From Chaunax sp. Z400 (Eukaryota; Chordata; Actinopteri; Lophiiformes; Chaunacidae), in NCBI GenBank assembly GCA_037577475.1, contig CM075183.1, forward strand, positions 17,255,781 through 17,319,780: a stretch of DNA of 64,000 bases, read 5' to 3'. Made by a program: the position numbers and the translations under genes. Numbering within the stretch: position 1 is the stretch's first letter; each line of letters opens with the position of its first letter. Below, piece after piece: positions 50,411 through 64,000 of this stretch. The notes beneath the pieces are model-generated. The model made no database searches, had not been told where the DNA came from, and saw nothing but the letters and a program-made list of their open reading frames with translations.

Positions 50411-53098
50411 TGCTGGTAAAAAAAAAAATAAAAAAAAATTTAATGAATTAATAAAAATAAATACATTTAAACAAATCATAACAATTAATAATAAAAAAAA
50501 TAAAAGTAAATAAAAGAACATTAATGTTGAACCATATACTGCAACATATGCTGCCAAGTAGACATTCTTAAACACTATTGGGATTTGTGGTCATCACTGA
50601 CATTCACACCTACATAAACACAAAGCAGTTTCATTTTTTCATCTGATTAGGCTTATCTTGTCCACAAAAACTGAGAATACAGTGAGAAAGCATAGATAAG
50701 CCAGTTTTATGGACCCTTTATGGGTTATAGCTCCATATCAGACGATCTGAAGCTCCCACCCTAAATTTGAAAAATGCCACTGGCTTCCGCAATCCAACAT
50801 CCTCACATCCTCTCCATCATGTGCGTGACACATGGACATATAATTGACTGCAAAAAAGGAGTGTGTTTCATTCACATGTATCTCTCTGGGTTGACCTTCA
50901 GCGATGATGGAGTGAAAATAGCTCAATGAAGATGAATGGCAGGCGCACTCGACACCATGACCCAGCGCTCGTCTTCCTCAACGAGCGGGTTTTAACGCGG
51001 CCGTGGACAGATCCTTATTTAGGAACCATCATCATCTTCATCACGGCCTTTATCGCATACATTCTCAGAGCTATTAATCTACAGTCTGTGGGAAGCCTTT
51101 ATCATACATTCTTTGTCGTGAGCTAATCATTAGCATACATAACATGCGCTTCCCTACGCGCAACTGAATATGTAAACAGCATAACAATTGGGACATAACT
51201 GGTTATTTATGCATTCTTAGACATGCTTTCTTTGTGGGGTTAATTTTACTACTAAGCAGTTTGCTTAGTTCAGGGTAACAGGTTAAATATTGACTGCAGA
51301 AAATGGGCTTTTTGGGTGTATATTTTCCTACACTTTTTATTATTCAGATAAGTTTCATTGAGTGGAAGCCTCTCTTTTTCAGGTACAGTGGGTGGGGTTG
51401 CTCAAAGGCACCTCAGTGGTTGTAAAGAAGGGAGTGACTGTGCTGTCTTTCACTTTAAACCAACAGCCTACTGGTCACATGCTGTTTTTTATGATTTTAC
51501 CTCATCTATCAAAACTCTAATTAGTTATTTTTAAAGTTTTTAACCTTGTTTATGATTTATGATTGCATGGATGGAAAATATCAGTTGTATCATTGTTTAT
51601 TCATATCCACAACATCATAAAAAATGTAAAAAAATGTTTAAAAAAATTACCCATTTTGGTACAAATTAACTCACATATGCATCTGAGGCTGAGATTTGGC
51701 TGCAACAGTTCCTGCACATGGGCCTGTAAAACTCAGCAAGAGCCACTGCATGTGTATGTGAGCATACACACTGCTGGTGTTCAACACGATATGTGTGTGC
51801 ACACATGCATGGGTATCTATGCTAGCCAACACCAGGATGGCTGCAATATGAGAACCATAACCCCATTAGTATGTAAACAGACTGCTAGGTTTACTTGAGT
51901 GGGACGCGGATCCAGACGGCACTACACATTTGCAAACAAACACACACAGACAGCTTCGAGCCGTGTGGATCATTGTGTTTTAGTCTGTGCTGATTATAAA
52001 GTGTTTTCCTCATATATATTCCTGCCTCAACTCCAAACAATAGAATTGAGGAAAATGTCAACAGACCTTAGTTTAATTTGACTGACCTGCTCACATATGG
52101 ACTTAGCTGGAGACGGCTTTTCACCTTGACCCACACCTCCCTCATTCGCACTGCAGGATGAGGATGAAATGAATAAATTGGAGCTCAATCACATCCTTTG
52201 GTGATGTAAGCAAGGATTTGTGTTCATCTGCAAGTAGATGTTGTTCAACTAGTGACTCACAAGCTGATGGTCAAGCTGTGGTCTTTCCAAATCACATTCC
52301 AGTAGATCGATTTTCCTCTACATCAAAAACATTTTCATATCTTACAGGAAAACAAAAGAAAGGAGATTTTCGATTTACGAAAAATAATCAAATATGACAC
52401 TTTAATGCATATTTAGAATAAATTAATAATCAAAGCTGCACATTAAAGTATGGAAACATAAAAAGACGTTCCTGTTAAAGTTTTCTTTAGAAGTTATTTC
52501 TAAAGAAATGCCTCCATTAAAATATTATTCACAGCAAGGCGTTGTATTGTCGACTATCTTGAGCGATGACAGCAATGTTCCTGGAAAGAAAAATTACTGT
52601 ATATACTGTATATTCCATTCGCGTCAGTTGTGTCTGGAGGGAGCAGAAGTTTTAGAAGCAGATATCCGAAAAGTTTAGTCACAAAAACTGTCGTCATGAC
52701 CAGATACTCCCTACGAAGGGGGGGAAATGTGTGTTTTTGTGCTTTGGGTGAACCAGCCCTTTAATGCTTGTTATGTAATGCCACTGTCTGTGACTGTGAA
52801 TACATTAGGCTCTTTTCCCAATTGTGAATCATTGATTTGGGAGGTGAAACTATATGAGTTAGACAATGAGGAAGCTACATGTACAGTATATGCATGCTAC
52901 TGAAAGAGAATGATGTGTGTCAACGTGTCTAAATCTATAAGCCTGCCACACACACACTGTTGAATTTTAATGCCTCATCACTTTGCCTCGGTGACACTCA
53001 TCTCACATGACACACCTGCTTGTGTGTAGCGTATGTGTGACACATCTTCCATCAGCTGTCGCCAGCTTGCGCCAATGTGACAAGGCTGTCTTGAAGTC

Positions 53099-53100
<2 letters not shown>
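50411..53100. other. non-coding upstream sequence, no gene seen
   Basis: AT-rich unique sequence; A-rich low complexity at 50420-50515. No coding or RNA gene is recognised. Confidence 0.4.

Positions 53101-53103
<3 letters not shown>

Positions 53104-53190
<87 letters not shown>
53104..53190. repeat. (TG)n microsatellite
   Basis: About 43 uninterrupted TG units. Thr-His and Cys-Val frames across it are artefacts. Confidence 0.95.
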
Positions 53191-53194
<4 letters not shown>

Positions 53195-56100
53195 TAAATG
53201 CTTGCACGGTGACCACTCATGACACTCAAGTGACATGCAGCGCAATTCAACTGTGTGTCACAGAAGGCTTGGTGTCACATGACATATACCGACCGGGGCT
53301 GTTCTGGAGCTGGATGGCAAACAGAGCGTGTTGTTTCATCATCTCTTCTGAGGCTGAGAGAGAGGACGCAAGAAGGATTGAAATTGACTGCATGTGGCCG
53401 GTTGCGTTCATTGATATGTAATAGCACTGCATCATCGCTAAAAGGCACGCTCATCTGAGGAGTTAAGCCTGCCTGAACAGTGGAGAGCAGGCCAATTACA
53501 TAGCTTGGATTAAACGGCAAATCCCAGCTATAATGAGAACCAATCACAATAGCCGCGGGGTATCATAGCAACCAGAGTCACTTGGATGGTTGTTTGGACA
53601 TGATGCAGGATATTGTTGCTGCTGTGGTTGTTGTTTGTATGACGGGAGTGCAGATAGAACCAAATACATAAATAGAGAAAAAGCAGGAGGGTTTTGGAGG
53701 GTATAGATATGCGCTGCGAGACAAAGAGAAGGGCAGAGAAGGAGATGAATAGACAGTAGGCGAAAAAAAAGAAACAATGCTGTGAAGTGGGTGAACTGAC
53801 AGGCATGTGAAAGGGAATAAAAGCAGGCACAAATGGAGAAGGAGAGCAAGGGAAGCAGCGAGACAAGACGGAAAAAAGGAGAGACAGTGGAGAAAACATT
53901 GAGAGCTCTAGAAGGAATTAGGCAGCTTAGAGGGCATTATGTCAGTGTACATAGGATTTAGAGCATAAGTCTGGATTACGGCCTTTTGCTTTGATAGAAA
54001 ATGCCACCTTATAGGAAACGGAGCTGTGTTTTGTTCTTCAAGCAGATATCAAAGAGGGTACCCCGCTGCTTGTTGGAATGCACCGTTAGAAGGTGGGCAC
54101 TCAATCCCTTTCACTGGAGAATTCAGATGGGATTTGCAACGCCAACCACGCCGGTTCCTCCCGCTCGGGACCAAAAGTGACCGTGGCGCACAGTGACAGG
54201 CGAGGCAGAAGGGGACGGACGGCTTGACAGGGATGCAAATAAATAAACAGAAACGCACACATATGCACGCACGGAGCAAGGTAGCTCACTTTAAAATGCA
54301 TTCCATCGTTCTGTTCATTTTTTACTCAATTTTAGATTAGTTTGCCAAATTTGAGGCATGAAAGGAAAGGGGCAGATAAGAAGAAGTGGACAATTACAAA
54401 GTAGGGAAATGTATTTCGGCTTTGCATTCAAATTTTCCCTCTGTTGCTTGAACCCTCACCCAATCAAATTGACCTCTAATTCTCTTGCTTTCTAGTCACA
54501 AAGTATTCATCGGAGGATTCTTTGGATTTCTCCAGTGTTCTTTTACCATACTGATTATTTTTAGGTTTCTTTTATGTCACAATGCAGCAGGTTTCGCTGT
54601 ACAGGATCCGTCACGCTAAAACAAACATGCGTATGCTCACGCATATATCCTCACACAATGTTTGATTCCCTCCCATGCATTGTACACACCTACACAAATG
54701 CACTCTCCAGAATTGGCACAATCCACTTTCCCTCCTCGACGTTTCTTGTCAGCTGATGAAGGATACTGCGCGATTGGTCGGAAATCCCACACTCCTCCGC
54801 CTACACAGTCATTTGCGGCTTTGCACCATGGAGCTCTCTTTTCAGGTGCCTCAGTAAATAGGGCCTTTGTGTGGAGCGCATTACCCAGAGCTTTTATTCC
54901 AATCTCCTTGCGGTTTGTAGCCAGTCATACATCGTTTTTTACTGTTGCAGTCAAAGGCATAATGTGGAGTTTTATTGTAAAATGGCACAACAGCTTTTTG
55001 CAAAATAATTAATCGCACAAAACTGAAATTAATTATGTTGTCAGAAAGTAATTAAAGTACTGTACTGAAGCTTTTGCATGTTTCAGCTCATTAACTACTA
55101 ATTAAGCATTCTACATTTTGCCAACAATTAAGACATACCAGACAGATTTCATACCCTCCAGGATGCTATTGGTTTCATTTCAGTTTAAAAAAAATCACCT
55201 TCCATACTTCAGGCCTATATACATGTGATTTGCAAGCAGGGGCCATTTGTGGTGTGTTCAATTGCACAGAACTGGATAACCCCTCAGCAAAATATAGATG
55301 TGCTGAAAAAGATAACATATGTTTGTTATGTAATTAAATAATCTTAGTGGGCAGTTTGGTTTCAAATTGAGCTTGGATATTCTTTCAGTAGTGGGAATGC
55401 TAATGTGTCTTGGGCCATGTTGACGGGCCGCCTACTCAACTGACATCCTCTACGAAAAGAAGAAGCCAAAACAACAAACATAATGGGTTCCATATTGTCT
55501 GGATTCCATTTAATTTTCTGTAATACAAAGTACATGATTGGGCTCTCTTACCTGCCAAGGAAGGAGATGTTTCTGTTTCGACTGATATTTGGTATAAGAG
55601 TATAACTATAGTCTGAGGGAATGATCAATAATGGGTACTCCTTGATCTGACGTTCTCATTGTTAGCCAAAAACAGGAAACAACCTTTTTTTTCTTGTGAT
55701 AAATCAACTCTTTCCAAGAAATCAAGCATTGTTACCTCGAAATAACACAATAATATCTTGTGATATCAACTCTTAGAAATAATTGTAGTGGGCCAAGCAT
55801 AGAGCTGAGGGGATTTACAGACTTCAGAGTATAAATATCATATGCTAGTCCTAGCTAATTATCCACTGCAGCTGTCTTAAATGTTTAATTTAGGTCAAAT
55901 AGCTTTTTTATTCCAACCAACACTCTAAAAGCCAATTATTGCCATTATTTTTAAGTAATTCTACAATGACAGAAAAGCAGGAAATGCTCATTCAGATTCA
56001 GATCCAGACAACTTTATTAAAATGAATTTATCATTTCACAGTCTAACCCATTCATGTCAATAAATAAGAAAAAATAAATTTGGAAAAGCTGAACTGAAAA

Positions 56101-56885
56101 CATTCACTTTGCTCACCTTCAGTATAAATTCACAGGTCGCCACTATTTTTTATTTTTATCTTATTTCTTCTGCCACTCAGAAAAGAGCAGGAGCGAAGAA
56201 GTCGACACCTCCTGAACTCCCCACACGAAATGAAAGTTGTGAAAGTTATAAGGGTGATGTCACCCTGAACAAGTTGCCCCATCATGGCATGACTTACATT
56301 TACACAACCCCTGCAGGCATGCGAGCTCTGATGTCTCCCTCTCTGTGTTTCTGTCTCTGCCTCACGCTGTCTTTCTCAGTGCTGGAACTCCATGTCAAAT
56401 AGAGTCAGTGCCCACACCACAGGCCTGAGGGAAAGGGGAGACAAGTTCGCCATCCGGCAGTCTCTTCATATTTCCCTTGAATTCTTTATTCCTTGTGCAA
56501 ATTCACCGACTAAATATCCACAGTTTAGTTATTATAAAAATCCTAAAACTCCTTTCCTGCCATAAGGAAACCCACAACAAGAGAAATGCATTGACTAAAA
56601 GCAGTCTAGAAAGATTAGAATTACCCTCATAGAGTTTTAATTAAATGATTTTTCTTCCATGATGGGCATTTAAATAAAAGATATTGTATAGTCCAGCATG
56701 GTCCATAGTCACCATCGTTAGCACTTGTTTAATTATTACTGCATCTTGCTAATGTGCTTATACTGTGATGTGAATTTTAATCTGCATTCGCAGCACTGTT
56801 TTTGAATATGACCAATATGAATGGTTTTCACCCGCTTTTTCAAGGAATTTGACAATGAAAGCGAGTACATCCAACGGATTTGTGT
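53191..56885. other. non-coding upstream sequence, no gene seen
   Basis: Unique sequence with a purine-rich stretch at 53690-53900. A short CAGATTCAGATCCAGACAAC-TTTATT motif near 55995 may be a LINE or SINE tail. No gene is supported. Confidence 0.4.
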
Positions 56886-56892
56886 GTTTGTG

Positions 56893-56916
56893 GGTGTGTG
56901 TGTGTGTGTGTGTGTC

Positions 56917-56948
<32 letters not shown>
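56893..56948. repeat. compound (GT)n(GA)n microsatellite
   Basis: About 11 GT units followed by about 14 GA units. Confidence 0.92.
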
Positions 56949-56950
<2 letters not shown>

Positions 56951-59900
56951 AGGATTTGTTAAGAGACAATAAAGAATGAGAGTGGGAGGGGAGGGAGGAA
57001 AAAATAGACGAAGGGACAATTAGGAAGAGCAAGTGTTAGAAACAGGCAAGACACAGATTGAGAGTAGCAAAGAAGTAAGAGTCTCTTGTGATTTACACTG
57101 TTATTATCTCTTGCACTTGTGGGTGTGAATGGAAGCTGTCATGCATGCGCCCTGGCAGGTCTCCTCTCTTTGTGTTTGAGGAATGGAGCCAGTCCCCGGG
57201 GCCCAAAGTTTGGCATTAGCATTCTGTGAGGTAATGGGTCCCCATTTGCCACTTGTCACCATAAGATAGGTGGCTTCGCTCTCGCCAGAGTCCCTCCAGC
57301 TGAGTAGGGCCTCGTGTTCCCGTTGTGCTCAATGACCCCTCTCATTCCGACTGTCAATTCCATCTCCCTCTTTCTCAGCCACTCCTCTTCCCCTTACTTT
57401 GCCGGCTCCCTTCTTTTCAAGTGCGAGATCACAAGAAAAACCAAGAGGCTGCAATCACATCCCATCTGGAAAAAGGTTCATTTGTTTTTTTGTTTTTTTC
57501 TTCTTTGCTGCCAAATAGGTATTTCATATCTAAATGAATGGACGCTGATTGATGTCATGCAGTCAGTGAACTCCAGCAGCTCCCATCTAATCCCGCGTGG
57601 GCCAGTGAGAGTGGTTATTTCCCATTTCACGCGGTCATATTTGGGGTTCAAAATAGAACAGATGCTGGCGTGTAGGCAGGCTAATAAGGTAGTGGAGTAA
57701 GGTTCAGAGTTCGCCCTATTCTCCACCGTTGAGACCTGAGTTTGTTTGGAGCCGTGCCCTCGGCTCTGCATCGCCCTGCACAGAGGAGACGGAGGATCAC
57801 AGAGGTCTTCGCCGTTTCACAACGGAGAATATTAATTGGAAAATGGTGGGGGGGGATTCTAAAACTTCGTATATTAGCTTTTAGGGGTAATATGTGTTAG
57901 CTTATTGGCCGCCTGAGACGTTGCAAACAAACACTTATGCATGCATCACATTTATCAAAAATAATACCACTGAAATATTTGCATTTTCTTCCCTTTTGCT
58001 CCAACAAAAAAAGGGAATTATATCCTCATCCTTCTGAGCATATTGAGCATTAAGAGTACATTTCATAACCTAAAATCCAATGAGCGTCTGAGATCAATGA
58101 CTCATCAATTTTGCATGGCTGATCATTAGTGTATGCTCCATAATGGCCCACCAGCTGCTCTGCAAAAGCCAGATCCCTCATAGACAGAATTTATGAAATT
58201 TGCTGACATGTCGCTCCCATTTTGCTCAAATTAGAGCCTCTCTTGTTCAAATATGCACAATGCTGACATATACCATATGTCTCCAAACATGCTTTCTTTA
58301 ATCTGTTTGCTTATGCGTGTCCTCATTTAAACCCCGCCTGCGACTGCAGCTGGGTCACATTGAGGGAGGAGATGGGGAAATCAAAGTTTATGTTCCGTCG
58401 TGTTGTTTATGTGACGGCCCCGTATTACAGAGTTTGGAGGATTAGCCGCCGGTTGATGTACTGGCTGCTCTGTGAAGGTGAGGTGAGCTACTTGTTGCCT
58501 CAATGTCTGGGATCCATCTGCACGTAATACCAAGCGACAGCCAGCCTGGTGTTTGCAGCGCGAGCCAAGAGGGATTATGGGTAGTGGGCTTTAATATCTG
58601 ATTTTAATTAGCAGTTTAACACAGTGATCACGCCTCATTAGGGAACTGGGGATGCTGAAGATGTGCGTCACTGTGCTGGAGGAAGAGAAGAGAAGAGGGA
58701 TATAGATGCTTGCAGACTGGATAAGTGAAAACTGTATGTGATTTTTTTCTCTGATAAGAGCAGATTAATTCACTTTTCTGGCCTTGCTTTCCACCGAGCT
58801 GCACTCTAAGTCACCAGTTAATCACGAAACATGACATTATTTTGACGGCGACATAAAGACACATGCTATCATGCACAATAACACCATATATTTGATGTTT
58901 TATAGCTCCGTGTCATTGGCTAGCCGCCAGAATTCATGCGTTTGCGTGGAATTCCCCTCACACTTGCCCTCGCATGCCACTTAAGGATTTAGAGCCAGTG
59001 TATCAAATCTGTGAATGGTCCTCTCCTGCAAAGGATAAAAAGATTAAGGCATTTTAACCCGTAGGAACCCGGTGCCCTCTTGCTCCCGCCATCTAGGAAT
59101 TAGGCTGGCGCTCCCAATCGTGTCCATTTCCTGGTGTTGATGGTGCAGTGAGATGCTGAGATGCTCAGCGGGGCGGCCAGCGGGCTTGGCGCTCCACCAG
59201 AATGCTGCATGGTTGGTTGGAAACAGAAGCCTTGGTCTCAGTAATGGTACAGTGGGAGAGGAGGGCGGTTTGAAAAGCTCCAGCGGTCAGCTGGTAACAC
59301 ACCACTGCTCTTTTTCTCCCTCTCCGGTGCTCCTTTTCTTCATCTTCGTCCCACTCTTTGACTCCAACTCGCCCTCTTCCCAACGCTGTCCCTGCACCGC
59401 CGGTGGCTGTCTATATATGGCGAGATGCATTCAATCCACTCTCAATCCCCTGGGTTTAGTTCGGGGGCCGTGCTCATTTTGTTGAAGGCAGTTTCAACCA
59501 CCTCTCTAACCCCTCGTCTTGCTCTTTGCCTTTCTTCCTCGCGTTTCACCGGTTTTGAAAGAGAGCAAAATAATGCACTTTATAAATCCATGGAGACATC
59601 CTGCAGAATGACAAACATCTCCTACAGTCTTCAGCAGTAGCATATTTGCTGTTTGCATGAAAGGAAACTTTCACTGCCACTAAAATCTCACTTAATTCCT
59701 TTGTTTTTCTCGTTTTGATCATTTCGAATTAATACAAAATTCAATCAAGATGTTCCTTGAAAATCCTCTGTAATGCTACATAAACAAAGCAAACAAATGG
59801 AAAGCTGCATATGCATTAACCCTCTGCACAGGCCCAGCAAGTGTATGCAGAAGACACATGAATACTAAAAGTCCTAGAAACATGTACTAAAAGTAAAAAT

Positions 59901-61735
59901 GTTAATACTCTAAAGAGCCCATTAAGCCAGAGGATACATGGGAATTAAGGCCTAGATTAGGACCGCAAGTAGAGCAGTGGGTCTGCATCACAACTCAAAG
60001 TAATGGCTGACGATTGAGGATAAGATCCATCGCAACAGATGTTGCTCATCTCTCATAACATGTTTGTGTCACTCAGACACTCTTAATGCCTTCATCTGAT
60101 ACGCACATATCCGTTGTTCTCCATCTTTAAAGGCCCTCTGGTGTGTTCCAGATATAGATCAGCTCCATCACAATGATGATCGGCACAGTGTGATGGATAT
60201 CTGTCTACTTCGGTCTCACCACAGACATTTGATAGCCTGAAATGAAAAGAGATGTTTCCATACGGTCATAACCATCAATCCACATTCCAGTGTATTTCAC
60301 ATACATGTCAAGGATTACATCCGTCGTCATACGATGCCGCACAGCCCCACTGGGAGGAATGGTTTTTAACCCAAAGCACAAACAGCACTGTTTATTCATC
60401 TCCCGCTGCTGGCCTGCAGAGCTTAAGTCAAGAGGTGCTGAGAATCTGGCTGTCTTCTCCGTGCCTCATTGAGCTTGCCTTTTAACACCGCCATAATTAG
60501 TTTTTACCCAGCCTCCGGCCTTGGGCGTCTGGTTTTGTGGGCCGTGTCTCTCGCAGAATCGAACCTGTCTGGCAAAACAGAAACAAACTGCCCCGCACGA
60601 CTCCACTCGCTCGCACCTCCCTCCCAGATTGCTTATCGAACAGCGGGCGCGACGGCTTAAAGGGCTGGCGGGAGGGCAGAGGGGAGGCGAGCAGATTCAC
60701 ACCAGAGACGACGTTTCAGGACACCTCTAATTTTTTCATCATTTAAACGGCCCCGTAATTAATCTGCCTGTACATTTAATTAAAAAGAAAAGTTGAGGGT
60801 GTAATTGAAAGCAATGCCCGCCTTGTGAGTCGACCCCGAGAACAATGTGAGGGGTAATGCATCATGGCAGCGGGGATACATCACCTTAGTTAATCTGAAG
60901 TTGACCTCGATGCAACTTGGTGAAAGAGAAGACAACAGACTCTTTAGAGAGCCAGACCTCTTCAAAACAGCAGAGGCGGACTTGCATTGAATTCCGGGAA
61001 TCGATCTGTCACCCAGACGTTATTTAAAGGGCAGAATTCATGTGTGTTTGGTTTGATTACCATGATCCAAACAATCTTTTGCCTATCTGCTGGTTTAGGG
61101 AATCATCTTTCCTTCATTTCTCTTTACAATTATTTAAATTATGTACAGATTTACATCGGAACCAGATCGTTATAGGCCCCAAATCCAGAAAGACAGATGA
61201 CTCATCACCACAGCAGAACATGCTCTCTATATATAACAGGACAGACTGTACACTGTACGCCAACAAAGCTCTCACTTCTCAGTCTGCATTACTCGGCACT
61301 CTGAGAAAAATGAATAATGGAAAGAAGAAAAAAAAAAAAGACTTAACCACGCGCAGTCAGCTCAATTGCTAATGGCACATCACGCTTAATTTTGGCATGC
61401 GGCCATTCTCAGACAAATAACAACTGTGACATGTGTGTCATGTGTGTGCAAGGAAGGGGAAACGAAGCAATTTCAGAAGTCGTTTCAGTCAAGTCAGTGA
61501 TGCTCCGGAGATGTTTTGTGCTCATTGTTGGGGGGGGGGGGGGAGAACAGCGAGTCGAGTAAATGGGAGTGAAAGAATGACAAGTGGCAGCATGAATAAC
61601 ACCGAGTTGATTTTACTGTGTTGGTGAGACTGTTATGTCATACCTACGGCATTCCGAGAATGAATGGCTTTCCTAGGGTTATTAGCAATAAGGAGGTTTT
61701 TGACCAATTCATAACCATCCAATCAAAAAAAAAGA
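56949..61735. other. non-coding upstream sequence, no gene seen
   Basis: Unique sequence. The stretches 58400-58650 (ATCTGATTTTAATTAGCAG) and 60720-60860 (CGTAATTAATCTGCC) have the composition of conserved regulatory elements. A G14 run lies at 61530-61543. No gene is supported. Confidence 0.4.
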
Positions 61736-61738
61736 ACA

Positions 61739-61945
61739 GTACGGTGGTGTGGTGGTTAGCACTGTCACCTCATAGCAAGGAGGGTCTGGGTTTGAATCCT
61801 GACCCTAACTTTGGGCCTCTCTTCGTGGAGTCTGCATGTTCTCCCTGTGTCTGCATGGGATCCCTCATTCCAAAAATAGATGCAATTTAGGTGAATTGGT
61901 GACTCTGTGGGTGTGAATGCCTTCCAAGCCTGTCAGCCGATGGAT
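61739..61945 (+). repeat. tRNA-derived SINE-like unit
   Basis: A head resembling a tRNA is present, with an A-box-like TGGTGTGGTGG at 61745-61755 and a B-box GGTTTGAATCC at 61789-61799, spaced as in a pol III promoter. The following body (GGAGTCTGCATGTTCTCCCT, then TTAGGTGAATTGGTGACTCT) matches a repeat common in percomorph fishes. It is diverged and lacks a clear 3' tail or target duplication. Confidence 0.65.
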
Positions 61946-64000
61946 GTTCCTCAAGCTCTCGGAGTCTCAATTTGGAACTTTGGAGGGATTTTTAACCATT
62001 TTACCCATAGTGTGGTCCAAATTGGCCAAATTTGCACCAAAACTGTATGAAATTGTCCAAAACAATTGCTTGTGAGACCTAACTGAGCATGTAGATGGAT
62101 GTCAAATACACTGTAAACTTTGAAAAAGAACCTAACCAACACATAATGCTTGTAATAGATTTATGACGGGAAAAAAACGACTCTGAGTTCCATTTCATTT
62201 TAATTTTGTAGCTCCCAGCTTTCAGATAACCTAAACCCCTTCTTTGTGATAGAGAAGCAGCTATGTGCCGTTTCTCCCTAAATATCCCCTGCCCCCCTAT
62301 AAAAGACAAATACTGGTCTATGATGGGGTCTCTAACAGACACGTTGTGCCATAATAAAATGTTGTGTGACTATCAAATTAAATGTTTATGTTCTGTTATA
62401 CAAGATATGACCGTAAAATGTTGTGTTATGCGCCGGGCAGCGGCGGCCGTCATGGGAGTGAGGAAAAGCCCACCTGCTGCTGTGGATGTCCAGCATTCAT
62501 TTATAAAATATATCAAATAAAAGGTGTTGCCTTTGCTGCCCAAACAGAAAGGTAGGAGATGACTGTGTCTCCTGAGCACAGCATGAGACAAACAACAAAT
62601 CATTTGTTTAAAGAATAATACAGCTCTGATTCATATAGCCCATAGAAGGCTCTTTCCAGGCTCTTTTTTTTTCGTTATAGACATATAACTTGGTATCTAC
62701 AATGTAAAATAGCAATAGAAAAATATGAAGCAAATCAATAAGCATGGACAGGATGGAGGTAGCTGCACAGGTTCTTGTTAGTCGACTGAAATAACGACCA
62801 AATTAGCATATTTCTTCAATCTGTGCCAAAGAAAGTTAAGTCTCCTGCTCTTACCAGCTGATACCGCAGCTTTCATTTCAATGGAACATAGCATTGGATG
62901 GACATGTCAAAGCAAATGAAAATACTCTCCCTCCTGAAAATAAATCTGCCAACACGGACACAATGTCAGCTTTAATAAATACAGTGAAAGGAAATCACAA
63001 TACAGGCTTATCAGAGTAAAATAAAGTGGTCGAGGACTTTATTCACTCGCCCTCAGCTAATAGATGAAGAATGAAGTGCATTTGTCAGGTGAGCAGAAAC
63101 ACAACTTTAACAAGATGCTCTATGTCTGAAGGATGTTTTATTTGTTCAAACTTGACCCATAAACACTTAATTAGCTAATCCAAGGCCTTTTGATGAGGTT
63201 GTTTAGGATCCGCTGGACAAACCAACTTAACGCAGTTTCAAGGAATCATTGTTAGAGCTACAGAAGAATCCAGATCAAATGATGAGCTCATTTCCAGCTA
63301 AGTCTGGAAGTGAAAACTCGATAAATTAGCACATAGAGATATCAAACTAAACAGTGTTGAGCTTTGTAATTGCCAGATAGTTATTCTATTCCCTCAAAGG
63401 TTGTTAACAAGACTGAAATTAAGATTATTTTCACACATCATGTTTCGTGAACATCAAGACAAACATTTTATTTTATTGTCATTTGCCTTTGGCTGACATG
63501 TTTGTGTCAAAGCTCTTCGTCCTGGCTGCTCCCGGGAGGAATGTTCCTCATGCCCTCCACCCCAGACACCACCCTCTTCTGCAGAGAAATGTTGTGTCTT
63601 TATTTATCATTGTTTAATCAAGATGGTGGATGGGTTGACTTTAATTAACCCAAGTCGGCGATAAATGTAAATGCCAAATGTCTGCCAGTGGTGCAGCATA
63701 AAGGTTTTACGAGGTAAAGCCCTTTTCTTGGAGGGGTATAAAGCAGCTCCGCGCTGACCCGCTGGTTCTGGAGCGGCCAGAGGTTGATAATGAATCCTGT
63801 TACGAGATATGAAGAAAGTAATTGGAATTTTACATGCAAGCAATATGATTCATGGTTACATTTCACTCATACCACAGCTCTAATATATACTATGGCCTGT
63901 GTCTTAATTTATAGTATGGATACAAACAGATAAAGCATGACAAAAAGTGGGTTCATAATCTACACAACTAAATCTGGTAAGTTTGCATATTGCAAAATGA
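61946..64000. other. non-coding upstream sequence, no gene seen
   Basis: AT-rich unique sequence to the right edge, with no supported gene or RNA. Confidence 0.4.

Noticed and set aside
55990..56015. CAGATTCAGATCCAGACAAC-TTTATT motif as a LINE or SINE tail
   Set aside because: Too short to assign and no element body is recognisable next to it.

Overview
This window looks like teleost fish genomic DNA, probably from a spiny-rayed (percomorph) lineage. The basis is an intact fish-style delta-1 protocadherin exon, long CA/GT microsatellites, and remnants of typical fish transposons (piggyBac-like with TTAA flanks, Tc1-like, hAT-like, L2-type and other LINE fragments, a tRNA-derived SINE-like unit). 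There are no operons, bacterial genes, CRISPR arrays or viral genes.

The only convincing protein-coding gene is on the minus strand. It is the giant first coding exon of protocadherin 7 (pcdh7), at 35518 down to 32444. It encodes 1025 residues: signal peptide, seven cadherin repeats, one membrane helix and the conserved start of the cytoplasmic tail. It ends exactly at a codon boundary on a strong splice donor (CAG|GTAAGA). The exons that complete the tail were not found; since the gene runs right to left they should lie to the left, beyond this window. Positions 1-32443 are therefore read as part of a very large first intron.

Upstream of the start codon a plausible 5' UTR intron (36385 to 35528) is bounded by CAG|GTGAGG and TTTTTTCAG|GG. 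A CpG-richer stretch with a G19 run (sense strand) near 36.4-37.3 kb is the best promoter candidate. From about 37.3 kb to the right end the sequence is non-coding, upstream intergenic DNA.

The non-coding 95 percent is mostly unique sequence with low-complexity tracts. Supported repeats are three piggyBac-like pieces (4020-4241, 16092-16639, 22246-22854), an L2-like LINE fragment (13194-13470), a decayed Tc1-like element (24450-25165), a second LINE fragment (39323-39549), a hAT-like element (40614-41136), two members of a small CTTTCACACC-ended element family (5438-5531 and 44227-44635), a Tc1-like end (near 44096), a common fish terminal repeat (near 50308) and a SINE-like unit (61739-61945). 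Several blocks read like conserved regulatory DNA, which would fit a gene desert around a neural adhesion gene, but conservation cannot be tested here.

I found no clearly new biological system. The most unusual unexplained structure is a near-perfect 25-bp-stem hairpin at 4404-4458.
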